Source: MWAR01 sp035388825 (GTDB taxonomy: Bacteria > Muiribacteriota > Ozemobacteria > Ozemobacterales > Ozemobacteraceae). From it: a DNA stretch of 64,000 bases. The stretch lies in assembly GCA_035388825.1 (NCBI GenBank), contig DAOOQQ010000011.1, forward strand, positions 1 through 64,000, read 5' to 3'. Positions 16,658 through 26,300 of this stretch are shown here, piece by piece; the stretch's first letter is position 1; each line of letters opens with the position of its first letter. The translations under genes and the position numbers were made by a program. Below the pieces are notes generated by a model. The model was given only the letters and a program-made list of their open reading frames with translations. It was not told the origin of the DNA and made no database searches.

Positions 16658-17407
16658 CTAATTGGACAGCTTCACGATATCGACCCGACGGTTCTTCGCC
16701 CGCTGCTCCTCCGAGTCTCCTATTTGGCCACGCATTCCCTTGCCAACGCTGGTAATGCGGTCGGACGAAATTCCCTTGCCGACGAGCCAGTTTTTCACGG
16801 AAGCCGCGCGGTCGGCGGAAGTATCCTCATCCGACAACTGGCCCAGGGCTTCGTATTCCTTCACGCCGGTGTAGTCGACATACCCCTCGACGGCGATCCT
16901 GAGATCCGGTTGGGATTTCATCACCGAGAGAATCTGGTTCAGAGACTGCATAGTCACCGCATCGGCCTGGTTAACCGCGCTCGAATCGGCTTCGAACAGG
17001 ATCGCCAGCGAAAGACGGCCGGTCTCCGCCAACTGGCCGCTGACAACTTCCCCGGAAATCGTGTCGATGTTGATGTCGAATCCGTCCTCTTTGTAATCCG
17101 CAACGGATTGCGACTGGAGCTGAGTCGGCGGCACGGCGGCCTTCGGCGTCACGGTCGAAGTGGGCCGGACAACCGGACTGCCGACGATCCCCGTCACGGC
17201 CCCCGCATCGGGCGCCGGCATCGCATGGGTGGCAACCCCCGCGCGGGCCGGAACGATCTGGACCTGCACCTCGTTTCCCTGCTGCCCGAACGTGACGTCA
17301 TACCGCGGCGCCGAGCCGGCGGCCACGGTCACTTCCATGCAGACGAGTACAACACCCAGGGCACATGCGTATCCAAGGGAGCGCATCCATCTCCTCGACT
17401 TATTCAT
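16658..17407 (-). CDS. Secreted OmpA-family protein, copy 1
   Basis: 249 residues with the same plan as its neighbour: signal peptide (LGYACALGVVLVCMEVTVAA), the shared block RYDVTFGQQGNEVQVQIVPA, a variable linker, the shared YKEDGFDINID segment, and an OmpA domain (ILFEADSSAVNQADAVTMQS, RIAVEGYVDYTGVKEYEALG, NRRVDIVKLS). Compared with copy 2, the OmpA domain contains an insertion of about eight residues after the VEGYVDY segment (around LGQLSDEDTSADRAAS). Likely periplasmic, peptidoglycan-binding. The repeated RYDVTFGQQGNEVQ motif is not one I know from other OmpA proteins. Confidence 0.85.
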   Translation of the reverse strand: MNKSRRWMRSLGYACALGVVLVCMEVTVAAGSAPRYDVTFGQQGNEVQVQIVPARAGVATHAMPAPDAGAVTGIVGSPVVRPTSTVTPKAAVPPTQLQSQSVADYKEDGFDINIDTISGEVVSGQLAETGRLSLAILFEADSSAVNQADAVTMQSLNQILSVMKSQPDLRIAVEGYVDYTGVKEYEALGQLSDEDTSADRAASVKNWLVGKGISSDRITSVGKGMRGQIGDSEEQRAKNRRVDIVKLSN

Positions 17408-17470
17408 GATTCCCCACCTCCGTCTGTTGTCATCATCATGCCGGCCGGCGCAACGCCCCGTTCCTCGAAC

Positions 17471-17887
17471 TCAGGGGGCCAGTTCCCGGACGTTGAAAAG
17501 TACTTTCGCGCCTTCACGCAAGGGTTTCCCAAAATCGTAGAGCTTGGCCTTTCCATTGGCGAGCCGCTCGATCGCGTTTCCCCGAAGCGTATACGTGATC
17601 TGCTGGAGGCCGCCGGAGGTCATCACCTCCATGATGCAGCCGTCGGGCGTCGGCTCGATCCTGCGAGCCATGCGGGAATCGGCATGAAGCGTGTCCATGA
17701 ACGTTGCAGCCGAGAGGTAATACGCAGCCACTTCCTGGTCGCTCGCCGAGAGCCGGCCCTGCTGGCGCCAGATGTAAAAGTAGGCGCCCGCCACCAGGGT
17801 GAGGATGAAAATCACCATGACGAGCTCGATCATGGTGAAGCCTCTCACGGAGGGGCGGAGGCGTTTATCTGCCAGGCTCGACCACAT
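17471..17887 (-). CDS. Prepilin-like protein (GspH/FimT-like)
   Basis: 138 residues. VRGFTMIELVMVIFILTLVA is a prepilin cleavage site with Glu5, followed by a short globular domain (DQEVAAYYLSAATFMDTLHA, ITYTLRGNAIERL) that resembles the small pseudopilins GspH/FimT. The start overlaps the end of the PilX-like gene by 23 bases, indicating translational coupling. Confidence 0.75.
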   Translation of the reverse strand: MWSSLADKRLRPSVRGFTMIELVMVIFILTLVAGAYFYIWRQQGRLSASDQEVAAYYLSAATFMDTLHADSRMARRIEPTPDGCIMEVMTSGGLQQITYTLRGNAIERLANGKAKLYDFGKPLREGAKVLFNVRELAP

Positions 17888-19982
17888 ACTCTTCCTCTTC
17901 CGATACGCGGTATCGATACAGGGAATCGGCGTTCAAAGCCGTTGCTGCTGCATATGGGTCGTATCGCGGATCCCAGTTGATCTGCTTGGCCTGGGTGTTC
18001 AGCATGCTCCCCATGTCGATCTCTCCGGCCGCCACGCCGCCTTTGATCGTGAACGCGTTCCGCGGCTGGAATTTGCCGCGCAGGCAGATCAGCTGCGCTT
18101 CGATCGGTTCGCTTGTATCCACCGATATATTTCCCGTGCAGACCAGGGTCAGGGGGGGTGACGATTTGATCCCCGCTCGGATGCTGATGTCACCGCCGAC
18201 GATCAGGACCCCGCCGGTCACGACGTCCCATTTCCGGTCGATATGAAGGTCTTCCCGGCCCAGGTAGACGATACCCGACACGGCAAGCTTGCCGGCCGCA
18301 TCGAGATGGCGGTCCAGATAGGCTTTCGGCGAAGGATACATGGCCGTGATCTTCGGCCCGAACTCCTTCACCCCTTCGATCCCGGCGAGTTTGCCCTCGT
18401 AGAACGTCTTCGCCGCCGTGCCGAACTTGCCCTCGGCCTTCAGCAGCCCCGTCACGCCGTCACTCCAGAGATCGAGATTCGTCACCACCTCGGCCGGAGG
18501 GTCTGCATAGTTCTTGGCGACGGGCGTCTGGACCGTCCCGGTTTCCCGGTCGGGGATCGCGAGATACTTGAGCCCTTCGATGAACGGTTCGGAAACGAGC
18601 GTGGTCTGGGCGTTGGCCCATTTGCCCCACCCGGCGGCGAGGCCGGCGGCATCGGCATCCATATTATACAGCTGCGCATACAATGTGAAATCATCAGCAT
18701 AGCTGCGGGGATTCGTCGGCGGGGAGAGGAACGTCTGTTTGAACTTCCCGACATCGGGAAAGCCCGGGATGCCGATCTCCTTGAAATTCTTGGTCACTCC
18801 GGAAACATTGATCGTGCAATCGGCCGAACGCACGCGCAGATACTGCCGGAGCACCGGCCCGAACAGCAGGGTTGGCGAGAAATCGGTATTGGTGCCGAAG
18901 GGCCGGATGAGGCTGACGCGGGGCGAGGGCGGCACCAGGAACCGGACGCTCAGGAAGTCGGATGCGACGACGACCGAGCCGCCCTTGCTGATCGTGTAGT
19001 CTTTTTTGATGCCCTGGAACTTCTCGTTCACCTGGGTGACCGTCGTCCCGCCGCCCTGGGGCGGCGTGTTCACGGCCGCCTTCAGCGCATCGTTGCTATA
19101 GGCGCCGAACCGCAGCATCGAGCGGTCGTCATACTCGGGGCTCTGCGAGGATCCCGCCAGATTCAGAGGCCAGGCCCCCGCTTCCGAGTTCAGGAACACC
19201 CAGCCGGAGGTTTTCGAAAGTTCATTGAGGTCGGGAACGGCACCGACATCGATCGCGGGAGTCACGACATTGCAGCCGCCGCCTGAGCCGCGATTGTTGA
19301 GGAGCAGAGGGGCCCCGTTCGTGAAACCGGCCCCGTTCGTCGCCTGTTCGAGAGCATTGATCGAGGTATCGGATGGCTTTTTCCGGATGAAACACGTGAA
19401 CTTTCCGATCACGGGATGCACAGAGAGAAACACCTTGACCCCGCGGCTCATCCGCACCTTCCGGCGGGCCATCCCGACCTCGGCCATCGCCTCGACGTCG
19501 ATCCGCCCCATCTTCTCGACCGGGTCATCCCTGAACCCCGGTGCTCCGGCGGCAAGAGGACGCCATTGGGAAAGCTTGACCCGCAGCGACAGATCGCCGC
19601 CGAGTTGGGTGATGTACTGTTTGAGCTCGTCGCACGGCTCGACATCGCCCTCATACTCCGAGCCGCCATCGCCGAAGAGGGCATCGTAGAACTCGCGCCG
19701 GACGAACGCGGGAGAAGCCTCATACGAGCCGCTTGCCAGAGCTGCGACGGCCCAACCGGCGCCGGCTTCGGCGAGCCCCAGAGCACGGCTGGCATCGATG
19801 AAATACGCGGCGCTGTGCACCTGGCCCCGCGTCATGAAACTCAGAGCACCGAACAGGAGACCGACGACGAGGGCGATCGCGACAATCGCGGGAAGCAGAA
19901 AGCCACGCCGTGAGCCGCGCAACACGCCGCCGGCCATCGCCGGGGCCGCCTCAGCCTGGGAGCGAGTCACCGATTCATACAT
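17865..19982 (-). CDS. Large PilX-like pseudopilin with C-terminal beta-solenoid-like region
   Basis: 705 residues. Near residue 25 is RRGFLLPAIVAIALVVGLLF, a PilX-type class III N-terminal helix without Glu5, followed by the usual PilX pattern SRALGLAEAGAGWAVAALAS. The remaining ~600 residues are far longer than PilX (~200). The last ~120 (GGVLIVGGDISIRAGI, LVCTGNISVDT, EAQLICLRGKFQP, FTIKGGVAAGEIDMGS) show short repeated strands with Gly turns, like a bactofilin or beta-helix. The same plan appears in the 960-residue protein at 28681. Probably the tip or scaffold component of a pilus- or secretion-like filament; first gene of its cluster. Confidence 0.7.
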   Translation of the reverse strand: MYESVTRSQAEAAPAMAGGVLRGSRRGFLLPAIVAIALVVGLLFGALSFMTRGQVHSAAYFIDASRALGLAEAGAGWAVAALASGSYEASPAFVRREFYDALFGDGGSEYEGDVEPCDELKQYITQLGGDLSLRVKLSQWRPLAAGAPGFRDDPVEKMGRIDVEAMAEVGMARRKVRMSRGVKVFLSVHPVIGKFTCFIRKKPSDTSINALEQATNGAGFTNGAPLLLNNRGSGGGCNVVTPAIDVGAVPDLNELSKTSGWVFLNSEAGAWPLNLAGSSQSPEYDDRSMLRFGAYSNDALKAAVNTPPQGGGTTVTQVNEKFQGIKKDYTISKGGSVVVASDFLSVRFLVPPSPRVSLIRPFGTNTDFSPTLLFGPVLRQYLRVRSADCTINVSGVTKNFKEIGIPGFPDVGKFKQTFLSPPTNPRSYADDFTLYAQLYNMDADAAGLAAGWGKWANAQTTLVSEPFIEGLKYLAIPDRETGTVQTPVAKNYADPPAEVVTNLDLWSDGVTGLLKAEGKFGTAAKTFYEGKLAGIEGVKEFGPKITAMYPSPKAYLDRHLDAAGKLAVSGIVYLGREDLHIDRKWDVVTGGVLIVGGDISIRAGIKSSPPLTLVCTGNISVDTSEPIEAQLICLRGKFQPRNAFTIKGGVAAGEIDMGSMLNTQAKQINWDPRYDPYAAATALNADSLYRYRVSEEEEYVVEPGR

Positions 19983-20003
19983 CCGTTCCTCTGGTCTCGT
20001 GAA

Positions 20004-20034
20004 GCAGGACCGGTCAGAGAGAGACCGGTCCTGC
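20004..20034 (-). terminator. Terminator of the sigma/anti-sigma operon
   Basis: A perfect 12-base stem (GCAGGACCGGTC and complement) with a 7-base AG-rich loop, 42 bases after the anti-sigma stop codon and before the pseudopilin cluster. Confidence 0.65.
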
Positions 20035-20075
20035 CCATACTACCATGAACGCCTCAGGAAGTTTTCAAGAATCCG

Positions 20076-21122
20076 TCACTGGAATCCGTCGCTCCCGTCG
20101 CCCGTAGTTTCCGGGTTCGCCTCCTGGAGCGTCGCAGCCGGATCGACGGCCGGATTCTGGGGAACGGCGGCCGGATCTGTTTTCACGGGGGCAATCGGGG
20201 TCGGTGCCGGTGCAGGCGCAGGGGTCGGCGCCGCCGTGGGAACGATGTTTTCGATCCGGCCGGCGGCAAGCGTCAGCTTTTCCCCCACCTTCCACTCGAA
20301 CTCTTTCATGTCGGCATGCTCGGGCCGGACGGCGACATGTCCCTCGATCAGGCTGACCGAACCGACCCCGTCACGGAGGGCGAAGCCGATCGTCGTGCCG
20401 CGGACGCCCAGAACCGCGCCTGGAACCCGGACGGCAAATCCCTTCTTGCCGCGCTTGAAAGCTGCCGTGAAGGCGGCATCCTTCGTCTCGAACCCATCGG
20501 CACGGCTCTGGATCACGCCCTTCCCCGTGACATCGATGGTGCCGCCGCTGTCGTAGGCAAGCCGGACAGCCGCTTTCTCCCCGGTGAGCTCGACGCCGCC
20601 GCCCGCGGGAACGATTGCGGCTTCAGCCGTGATCTGTTTTTGGGAGCCGTCAGGCATCGTGATCGTTCCGCCTTGCCCGGCTACGGATGCCCAGGCTTCG
20701 GCGGCCGGCTTGACCGGAGCGGTGGTAGCGGGCTGGGGAGCCGGGGCTGGCGCGGGAGCTGCCGCCATGCCGGGCGAAGCGGTCGGGGCCGGCGTAGTTC
20801 CGGTGCCGCCGGGCATGAACACGACGGCCAGAACCACGACCAGACAAAGCGCGGCTGCCGGAACGAGCAGTCCTTTCCAAGCCGGAGCCGTCGGAACCCC
20901 TGTCGAATCCTTCGTCATCTTTTCCACGTTCTCAAAATCCTCCTTCATCTCGATGTTCGGCCCACGCAGAGCGAACAGTTCCCGTTTCAGGCCGCCGACC
21001 GCCTCGTGCAGCCGGCCGCATGTTTCACACGCACCGATGTGCCGCCGAAGCTCTTCCGGCAGCCGTTCGAGCGAGGCACGCTCGGCATCGGCAATCCAGT
21101 CTCCCAGCCGATTGCAGCTCAT
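20076..21122 (-). CDS. Anti-sigma factor fusing a zinc-finger, a membrane helix and a FecR domain
   Basis: Residues 1-45 carry the anti-sigma zinc-binding pattern HIGACETC (His28, Cys32, Cys35) of zf-HC2/ZAS proteins, which holds an ECF sigma factor. A hydrophobic helix follows at ~84-106 (LLVPAAALCLVVVLAVVFM), then a Pro/Ala linker. Residues ~145-295 form a FecR-like domain with GAVLGVRGTTIGFALRDG, the core FecR motif. A Pro/Ala-rich tail ends the protein. In this layout the periplasmic FecR part senses a signal and the cytoplasmic zinc-finger releases the sigma factor. The start ATG overlaps the sigma stop (ATGA). Unlike iron-uptake FecR systems, no TonB receptor lies nearby. Confidence 0.8.
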   Translation of the reverse strand: MSCNRLGDWIADAERASLERLPEELRRHIGACETCGRLHEAVGGLKRELFALRGPNIEMKEDFENVEKMTKDSTGVPTAPAWKGLLVPAAALCLVVVLAVVFMPGGTGTTPAPTASPGMAAAPAPAPAPQPATTAPVKPAAEAWASVAGQGGTITMPDGSQKQITAEAAIVPAGGGVELTGEKAAVRLAYDSGGTIDVTGKGVIQSRADGFETKDAAFTAAFKRGKKGFAVRVPGAVLGVRGTTIGFALRDGVGSVSLIEGHVAVRPEHADMKEFEWKVGEKLTLAAGRIENIVPTAAPTPAPAPAPTPIAPVKTDPAAVPQNPAVDPAATLQEANPETTGDGSDGFQ

Positions 21123-21670
21123 TGGCTCGCTCCTTTCGTTCTCAGCTTCGCCAGCGCCCGGGAAACGATCTGGCGCAGGTGATCCTCGCGGAGTCCTGTG
21201 ATGGAGGCCAGCTCCGCGTAACTCATTTCCTCCACGACCCGCAGGACGATGATTTCCCGCTGTTCCTCATCCAGGCCGGCGAGCCGGTCGAGACTGTTTC
21301 CGGCGTCCCTGTCCGGTGCCGGAGCCGGCCTGTTCTCGGCCCTGGCGAGGGCCGCGGGCGCACCCGTGGTCCGGACGGTTCGCCGTTTGGCCCGGTCCAG
21401 AACCAGGTTCCGGATGATGGTGAACAGCCAGCCGCGAAACCGTCCCTGCATCTGATACTGGCCGGATCCCCGGTAGACGCGCACGAAGGCTTCCTGGACG
21501 TGGTCACGTGCATCCTCCCGGTTCCCGGCAAGGACCGTCGCATAGCGGAGAGCCGCGTCGTAATGTCTCGCGAACAGCTCCCGGAACGCATGCGGATCGG
21601 CACGCTGAACCCGGGTCATGAGGGCATCATCGGCATCAGCCGCAGTCGGGTTCCGGGATTCGGCCGACAT
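21119..21670 (-). CDS. ECF-family RNA polymerase sigma factor
   Basis: 183 residues from the ATG at 21670 with GGGAGAA upstream. Region 2 is seen in DPHAFRELFARHYDAALRYA, DHVQEAFVRVYRG and GRFRGWLFTIIRN; region 4 in LDEEQREIIVLRVVEEMSYA and EDHLRQIVSRALAKLR. Domain order and length fit an ordinary ECF sigma factor held by a ZAS anti-sigma protein, and its partner is the overlapping next gene. The long upstream in-frame extension would run through the promoter region and is rejected. A candidate self-regulated promoter lies at 21707-21730. Its regulon is unknown; the pseudopilin cluster just downstream and the A-T-HMGR operon just upstream are candidates. Confidence 0.9.
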   Translation of the reverse strand: MSAESRNPTAADADDALMTRVQRADPHAFRELFARHYDAALRYATVLAGNREDARDHVQEAFVRVYRGSGQYQMQGRFRGWLFTIIRNLVLDRAKRRTVRTTGAPAALARAENRPAPAPDRDAGNSLDRLAGLDEEQREIIVLRVVEEMSYAELASITGLREDHLRQIVSRALAKLRTKGASQ

Positions 21671-21706
21671 TATCGCAGTTCTCCCAGTGGTTCTGTCCTG
21701 TACAAC

Positions 21707-21730
21707 GACGGATGTCGCGATTTCGTGACA
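21707..21730 (-). promoter_or_regulatory. Candidate ECF-type autoregulated promoter
   Basis: On the minus strand TGTCAC (21725-21730) and CGTC (21707-21710) are 14 bases apart, a form like ECF-dependent promoters, placed in the gap between the hydrolase stop and the sigma-factor start. Not tested against the rest of the genome. Confidence 0.35.
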
Positions 21731-21734
21731 CCGG

Positions 21735-22565
21735 TCATGAAAATAGGGTGAAGATCGCTTCGGCAACCTCGCCGGCATGACTCCAGATCAGCGCATGGCC
21801 GCCCCCGGCCACGTCGGATCGTTTCACGGCAGGCAGTGCCGAACCGACCAGCCCGGCGCTCGCCGTCCCGGAAACCTCGTCTCCGGCCCCTGTCACCAGC
21901 AGAACAGGGCAGGAGATCCGGCCGATCGCGGCGTTCACGGTTCCGCAGCGCTCGAGGAACAGGTTCTTGTCGCGGAACATACCCTTCAGGGCATTCACCC
22001 CCGAGCACTCGGCCGTGAGCCGTTCGACCAGGCCGGCCGCGGGAACGGCCGGACGGAATGTCGCTTCAATATGGCTTCGTATTTTTCCACCCGCCAGGAA
22101 GGGAAGCGCCAGGCCGAGAAGACTCCCGATCACGGGGGTCTCGAGCAGTCCCGGCAGCCCCGATGGCTTCTCGGCTGCATCGCGCGGGACGAGATACGGC
22201 GCGACGAGAGCGAGGCCCGAGACGAGGTCGGAATGCCGCTCAGCCAGGTCGAGCGCGAAGTGAGCCCCCATCGAGTATCCGACGATGAGGGCCTTCTGTC
22301 CGCCCAGGTGCCGGAGCAGAGAAGCATACGCCGCGGCAGCGGCGCCCGGATCGGAACCGACGGTTCCGCTGTTTCCGTGGCCCGGCCGGTCGACGGCGAC
22401 GCACCGGAATCCGCGCGCGGAAAGAAGCTTCGCACAGCCTTCCCAGTCCGCGTGCGAGCCGGGATTCCCGTGCAGCAGGAGAACCGGTTTCCCCGTCCCG
22501 CACTCTCCGTAGGCAAGAACCGTTCCGCCCTGGAGCGTGATGCTGCCGTCCCTGAAGATCGTCAT
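21735..22565 (-). CDS. Alpha/beta hydrolase
   Basis: 276 residues with a full catalytic triad: nucleophile Ser98 in VGYSMG, Asp229 in TGAGDEV and His257 in GGGHALIW; the oxyanion motif HGNPG is at 32. Length and spacing match esterases and lipases of the MhpC/haloperoxidase-like group. It is the third gene of the operon led by the A-T-HMGR fusion, 18 bases after the formyltransferase-like gene, so it could act as a thioesterase or esterase releasing or editing the carrier-bound product. Its cap region (~140-200) is hydrophobic, suggesting a lipid-like substrate. Substrate unknown. Confidence 0.85.
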   Translation of the reverse strand: MTIFRDGSITLQGGTVLAYGECGTGKPVLLLHGNPGSHADWEGCAKLLSARGFRCVAVDRPGHGNSGTVGSDPGAAAAAYASLLRHLGGQKALIVGYSMGAHFALDLAERHSDLVSGLALVAPYLVPRDAAEKPSGLPGLLETPVIGSLLGLALPFLAGGKIRSHIEATFRPAVPAAGLVERLTAECSGVNALKGMFRDKNLFLERCGTVNAAIGRISCPVLLVTGAGDEVSGTASAGLVGSALPAVKRSDVAGGGHALIWSHAGEVAEAIFTLFS

Positions 22566-22583
22566 GTCCGGTTGTCTCCCTTG

Positions 22584-23354
22584 TCAGAGGACGAATCCGG
22601 CTCTGCGGAGCCGGAGAATCTGTGCAGGTGTCGGATTCCGGCGGTAATCGACCGTCTCGGTGCGGTTCGGCATGCCGACGACGCGGCCGCTTTTCCGGAT
22701 CGTTCCCAGCACCTCGAGAAGGGCTTCGGCCTCGACGCGGCTCGAAGCCTGCGGAATGTCGAGATAACACCGCATTCCTTTCACGTCCACCTCGCGCCGG
22801 GCGATGATGTCCCCGTCGTCGATCTTCGCGTTCATCCAGTGGATCGTGAAACCGACCGGCCGCCCCTCGGCCCATGCCCACAGATCGCACATCGTGCCGC
22901 GGTTTTCGGGCAGGATACCGTGATGGATGTTGATGCAGCCGATCCGCGGCAGGCCGAGAACAATATCTTTATAAATATTTCGCGTGCGCATGTTGACGAT
23001 CAGGTCCGGTCGGCGCTGGCGAAGCCACTCGACGGCCTCGGGGCGATTGACACTGTCGCAGCGCAGGAGGGGAACGCCGGCCCGATCCGCGGCGGCGGGG
23101 CGGGGATCGTTTCCCGCGGCGCGCAGCAGGTTCCGGGCGAGGGTGAAGGCGAACCGGGGGGCCCCCACCAGCGGCAGGCCGAGGATGTTCTTGAGCAGAA
23201 CCGCCCGGCTGACGTGCAACAGCACGAGGCCGGCCGGCTCGACGCCCTCCGGCAGCAGCTTCCGGTCGAGCACGCGTCGGACCAGGGCATGGTAATTGTC
23301 GGCCACGTAGGTGACATCCGACGTGACGAAAACGACCCGCATCGGCTCAGCCAT
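22584..23354 (-). CDS. Formyltransferase-fold protein (methionyl-tRNA formyltransferase-like)
   Basis: 256 residues. The catalytic triad of the formyltransferase family is visible: Asn142 and His144 in INIHHGILPENRG, and Asp179 in IDDGDII. FMT and related enzymes transfer a formyl group from 10-formyltetrahydrofolate to an amine. It is not the housekeeping Fmt: it lacks the C-terminal tRNA-binding domain, the N-terminal SxxF region is replaced by VVFVTSDVTYVADNY, and a basic region (LLKNILGLPLVGAPRFAFTL) precedes the core. Related stand-alone enzymes act on sugar amines and amino acids. It overlaps the fusion gene by 8 bases, so it is translationally coupled. The amine acceptor is unknown. 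Confidence 0.75.
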   Translation of the reverse strand: MAEPMRVVFVTSDVTYVADNYHALVRRVLDRKLLPEGVEPAGLVLLHVSRAVLLKNILGLPLVGAPRFAFTLARNLLRAAGNDPRPAAADRAGVPLLRCDSVNRPEAVEWLRQRRPDLIVNMRTRNIYKDIVLGLPRIGCINIHHGILPENRGTMCDLWAWAEGRPVGFTIHWMNAKIDDGDIIARREVDVKGMRCYLDIPQASSRVEAEALLEVLGTIRKSGRVVGMPNRTETVDYRRNPTPAQILRLRRAGFVL

Positions 23355-26300
23355 GGGGGGTTCCCGTTTCGGACCGGCCGCCGCTGCGCCCGTATCGGGC
23401 GTGGGCCCCGGCGAACTCGTCGGCCGCCATCGCCGCGATGAGCGAGATCTCGCCCGCCAGAACCGCGGCCGCCACGATCTCGGCCAGCTTGCGCGACTTG
23501 CGCGGGCCGTCGCACTCGAGCATCTGGAGACAGGCCTGCTGCGTCGGCAGCCGCGTCCCCCCGCCCACCGTGCCGACCATCAGCCCGGGCATCGTGACCG
23601 AGACGGCGAGCCGGTCCTGCCGCAGCTCGAGGTTCGTGACGCCGGCCGCCGACTCGGCGACACAGGCGGGATCCTGGCCGGCCGCGATGAACATCGCAGC
23701 CAATATATTTGCATAATGCGCCTGCGAGCCGAAGGCGTGGGCGTGCAACGCCGTCATCATCGACAGCTGGCCCAGCCGCACCATCCGCTCGGCCGAGGTG
23801 TGCAGATGCTTTCCGACGAGGCCCAGCGGGATCTCGACCTCGGCAATCACCCGCTTGCCGCGGTTGCGCGTGAAGTTGACCCCGTTCACCTTCTTGTCGC
23901 CAGACAGGTTCGACTCGAGAAACCAGTCGACCATCGGCCCCCGGTAATGGGCGACGATCCATTTGATGGCGGCGTGCGTCGCGATCGTGGTCATGTTCTG
24001 CCCCGACGCATCGCCGGTCGCGTAGACGAACCGCAGGCACAGCGTCGAGCCCATCGGGAACGGCTCGATCGCGTCGAGCCGGCCGTGCCGCGTCGTCGAC
24101 TCGGCCGCCGTCTTCAGATCGTCGTAATGGTTCTCGATCCACTGGTTGAACGCCATCATGTCGAACAGCGTCTCGAAAACGAAGATCGGAGCGCGCACCA
24201 GGCTGTCGGCGAGCACCTTGACCCGCGCGCCGCCCGAGAGCGTGATGATCTGCGCGCCGCGCGCGACGGAGGAAACGAGCGCCCCCTCCGTCGTGGCCAG
24301 GGGCACGTAATAATCCCCGCGAGCGTGGTCGCCCATCACCCGCAGCGGCCCGATCAGGCCCAGCGGGATCTCGGCGAACCCGAGAAACCCTTCGATATTC
24401 CCGTTCAGGGAACGGGCATCCTCGGGCCGCGGAATGCAGCGCACCTGGGCGCCCGTGCGCTTCTGCATGAACCGCTGCCGGGCCTTCACCGCATCGGGAC
24501 TGTAATCCAGCAGCGGGGGAAGCCGCCCCTCCCGCTCGGCATCATCGATCACGGCATCCCCGGCCGCAACGCCCCCGCCCGCGATCAGCAGGTCGAAGAG
24601 GCCCCCGAAATCCTTCGCCCCTTCCAGCTTCAGCTCACGCATCGGCACCCGGAACTCCTCGCACAACTGCGAGACGAGCGCCACGACCCCGAGCGAGTCG
24701 AGCTGCAGGAAGTCGGAAAACGGCCGTTCCCGGGTGATCATATTCGCATCGATATGCAGAAATCGTCCGACGGTCTTTCGGAAGACCTCGAACTGGTGCT
24801 CCGTCTCTGCCGACGTCGGCTGGGCGGCCGGCCTCACGGCAGGCGCGGCGCCGGCTGCTGCTGCGGCGGCGGGCGGAGCGCCCAGCATCTCCACGACCCT
24901 GTTCCGCTGCACTTTCTGGCTCGCCGAGCGCGGCAGCGGGGTCGCGGTGAGATGGATGCGCCGGAACCGTTCCCATTCGGGCCAGTCGGCCGTCAGACGG
25001 CGGATCTCGCCCTCGGCGAACGCCTGGGCCTCGGCCGGCGTCTTCCCCTGCAGGATCGTCTTCGATGGCCGCAGAACGAGAGCGGGATACTCGCCGCCCC
25101 CCTCGGAGAACCCGAACACGGCATACTCGTCGGCGAACGGCAGCAGCCCGAGCCGCATCTCCAGCTCATCCGGATACACGTTGACACCGCCGGGCGGGAT
25201 GATGACATCCTTCGACCGGCCCCGCACGTGAATATATCCTTTGCTATCGAATTCACACAGATCCCCGGTCTTCAGGAACCGACCGTCGAACATCGCCTTC
25301 GTCTCGGCTTCGCTCCCGAAGATGCCGCTGCACAGGGTCGGCGAGGCGATCATCAGCTCCCCGACCCCGTTCTTCGCGTTCCCGAGGCGGAATTCGACCT
25401 CGCCCGCCGGCTTGCCGACCGCCCCCTCCGGACCGTCGGAACAGGCGATGATGCCGCCCGCCGTCTCCGTCATGCCGTAGCCCTGGAACGCCGTGATTCC
25501 GCGCGCGCGGAGAGCCTTGATCACGTTCGGATCGCATGAGGCGCCGCCGATGATCATCTTCAGGCTCGGAATGGGCAGCGGCTGCGTCATCTGGCGCAGG
25601 GCCATGGCGAAAATCTCGGCCAGCCGCGGCACGACGAGCAGGTAGCTGACGCGGAACCGCGCAACCGCCTGAAGAATCTCGATCGGGTTGTAGGAGGCCG
25701 TCATCACGATCTTCGAACCGACCGACAGCGGGCAGAGCCCTGTGTCCACCAGCCCATACACATGGGTCAGGGGCAGAAGCGCCAGCATCACATCCGTCGT
25801 CTGGTAGTCGCCGAGAGAGAGGCCGATCCGTACCGACGCGCACAGGGCGCGATGGGTCAGAATCGTGCCCTTCGGCTTGCCGGTCGTTCCCGACGTGTAG
25901 ATGATCGCCGCCTGATCTTCGGACTCGGGAGCCGCCGGGCGAGGGCGACCGGTCGATTTTCCGGCACATGCCCGCACGAGGTCGAAATGGAAATTGACGA
26001 TGTCGCACGGCGCGTTGATCTGCTCGGCGATCGCCACCGTTTTGTCCTGGAACTTTTTCGACGTCACGATCACCCGCGGGTTGCAGTTCTCGATGATGCC
26101 CATCAGGCGCTTGTCGGCCAGGGTTCCGTCGACCGGCACCGCGACCGCGCCGTAGCCGGCGATACCGAGAAACACCGGAAGCCACTTGTAATGGTTCTCG
26201 CCGACGAGCAGGATGCGGTCACCCTTGCCGACACCACTCTGCTGCAGGATCCGGCCCACCTCACCGACGATCTCGACGAGCTCGCCGTAGGTCATGTCGA

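Noticed and set aside
22584..23354. Housekeeping methionyl-tRNA formyltransferase (fmt)
   Set aside because: The C-terminal tRNA-binding domain is absent and the N-terminal region differs, so a specialised formyltransferase is more likely.
23311..25539. A 742-codon plus-strand frame
   Set aside because: Antisense to the A-T-HMGR gene; Arg/His/Pro-rich with no motif.
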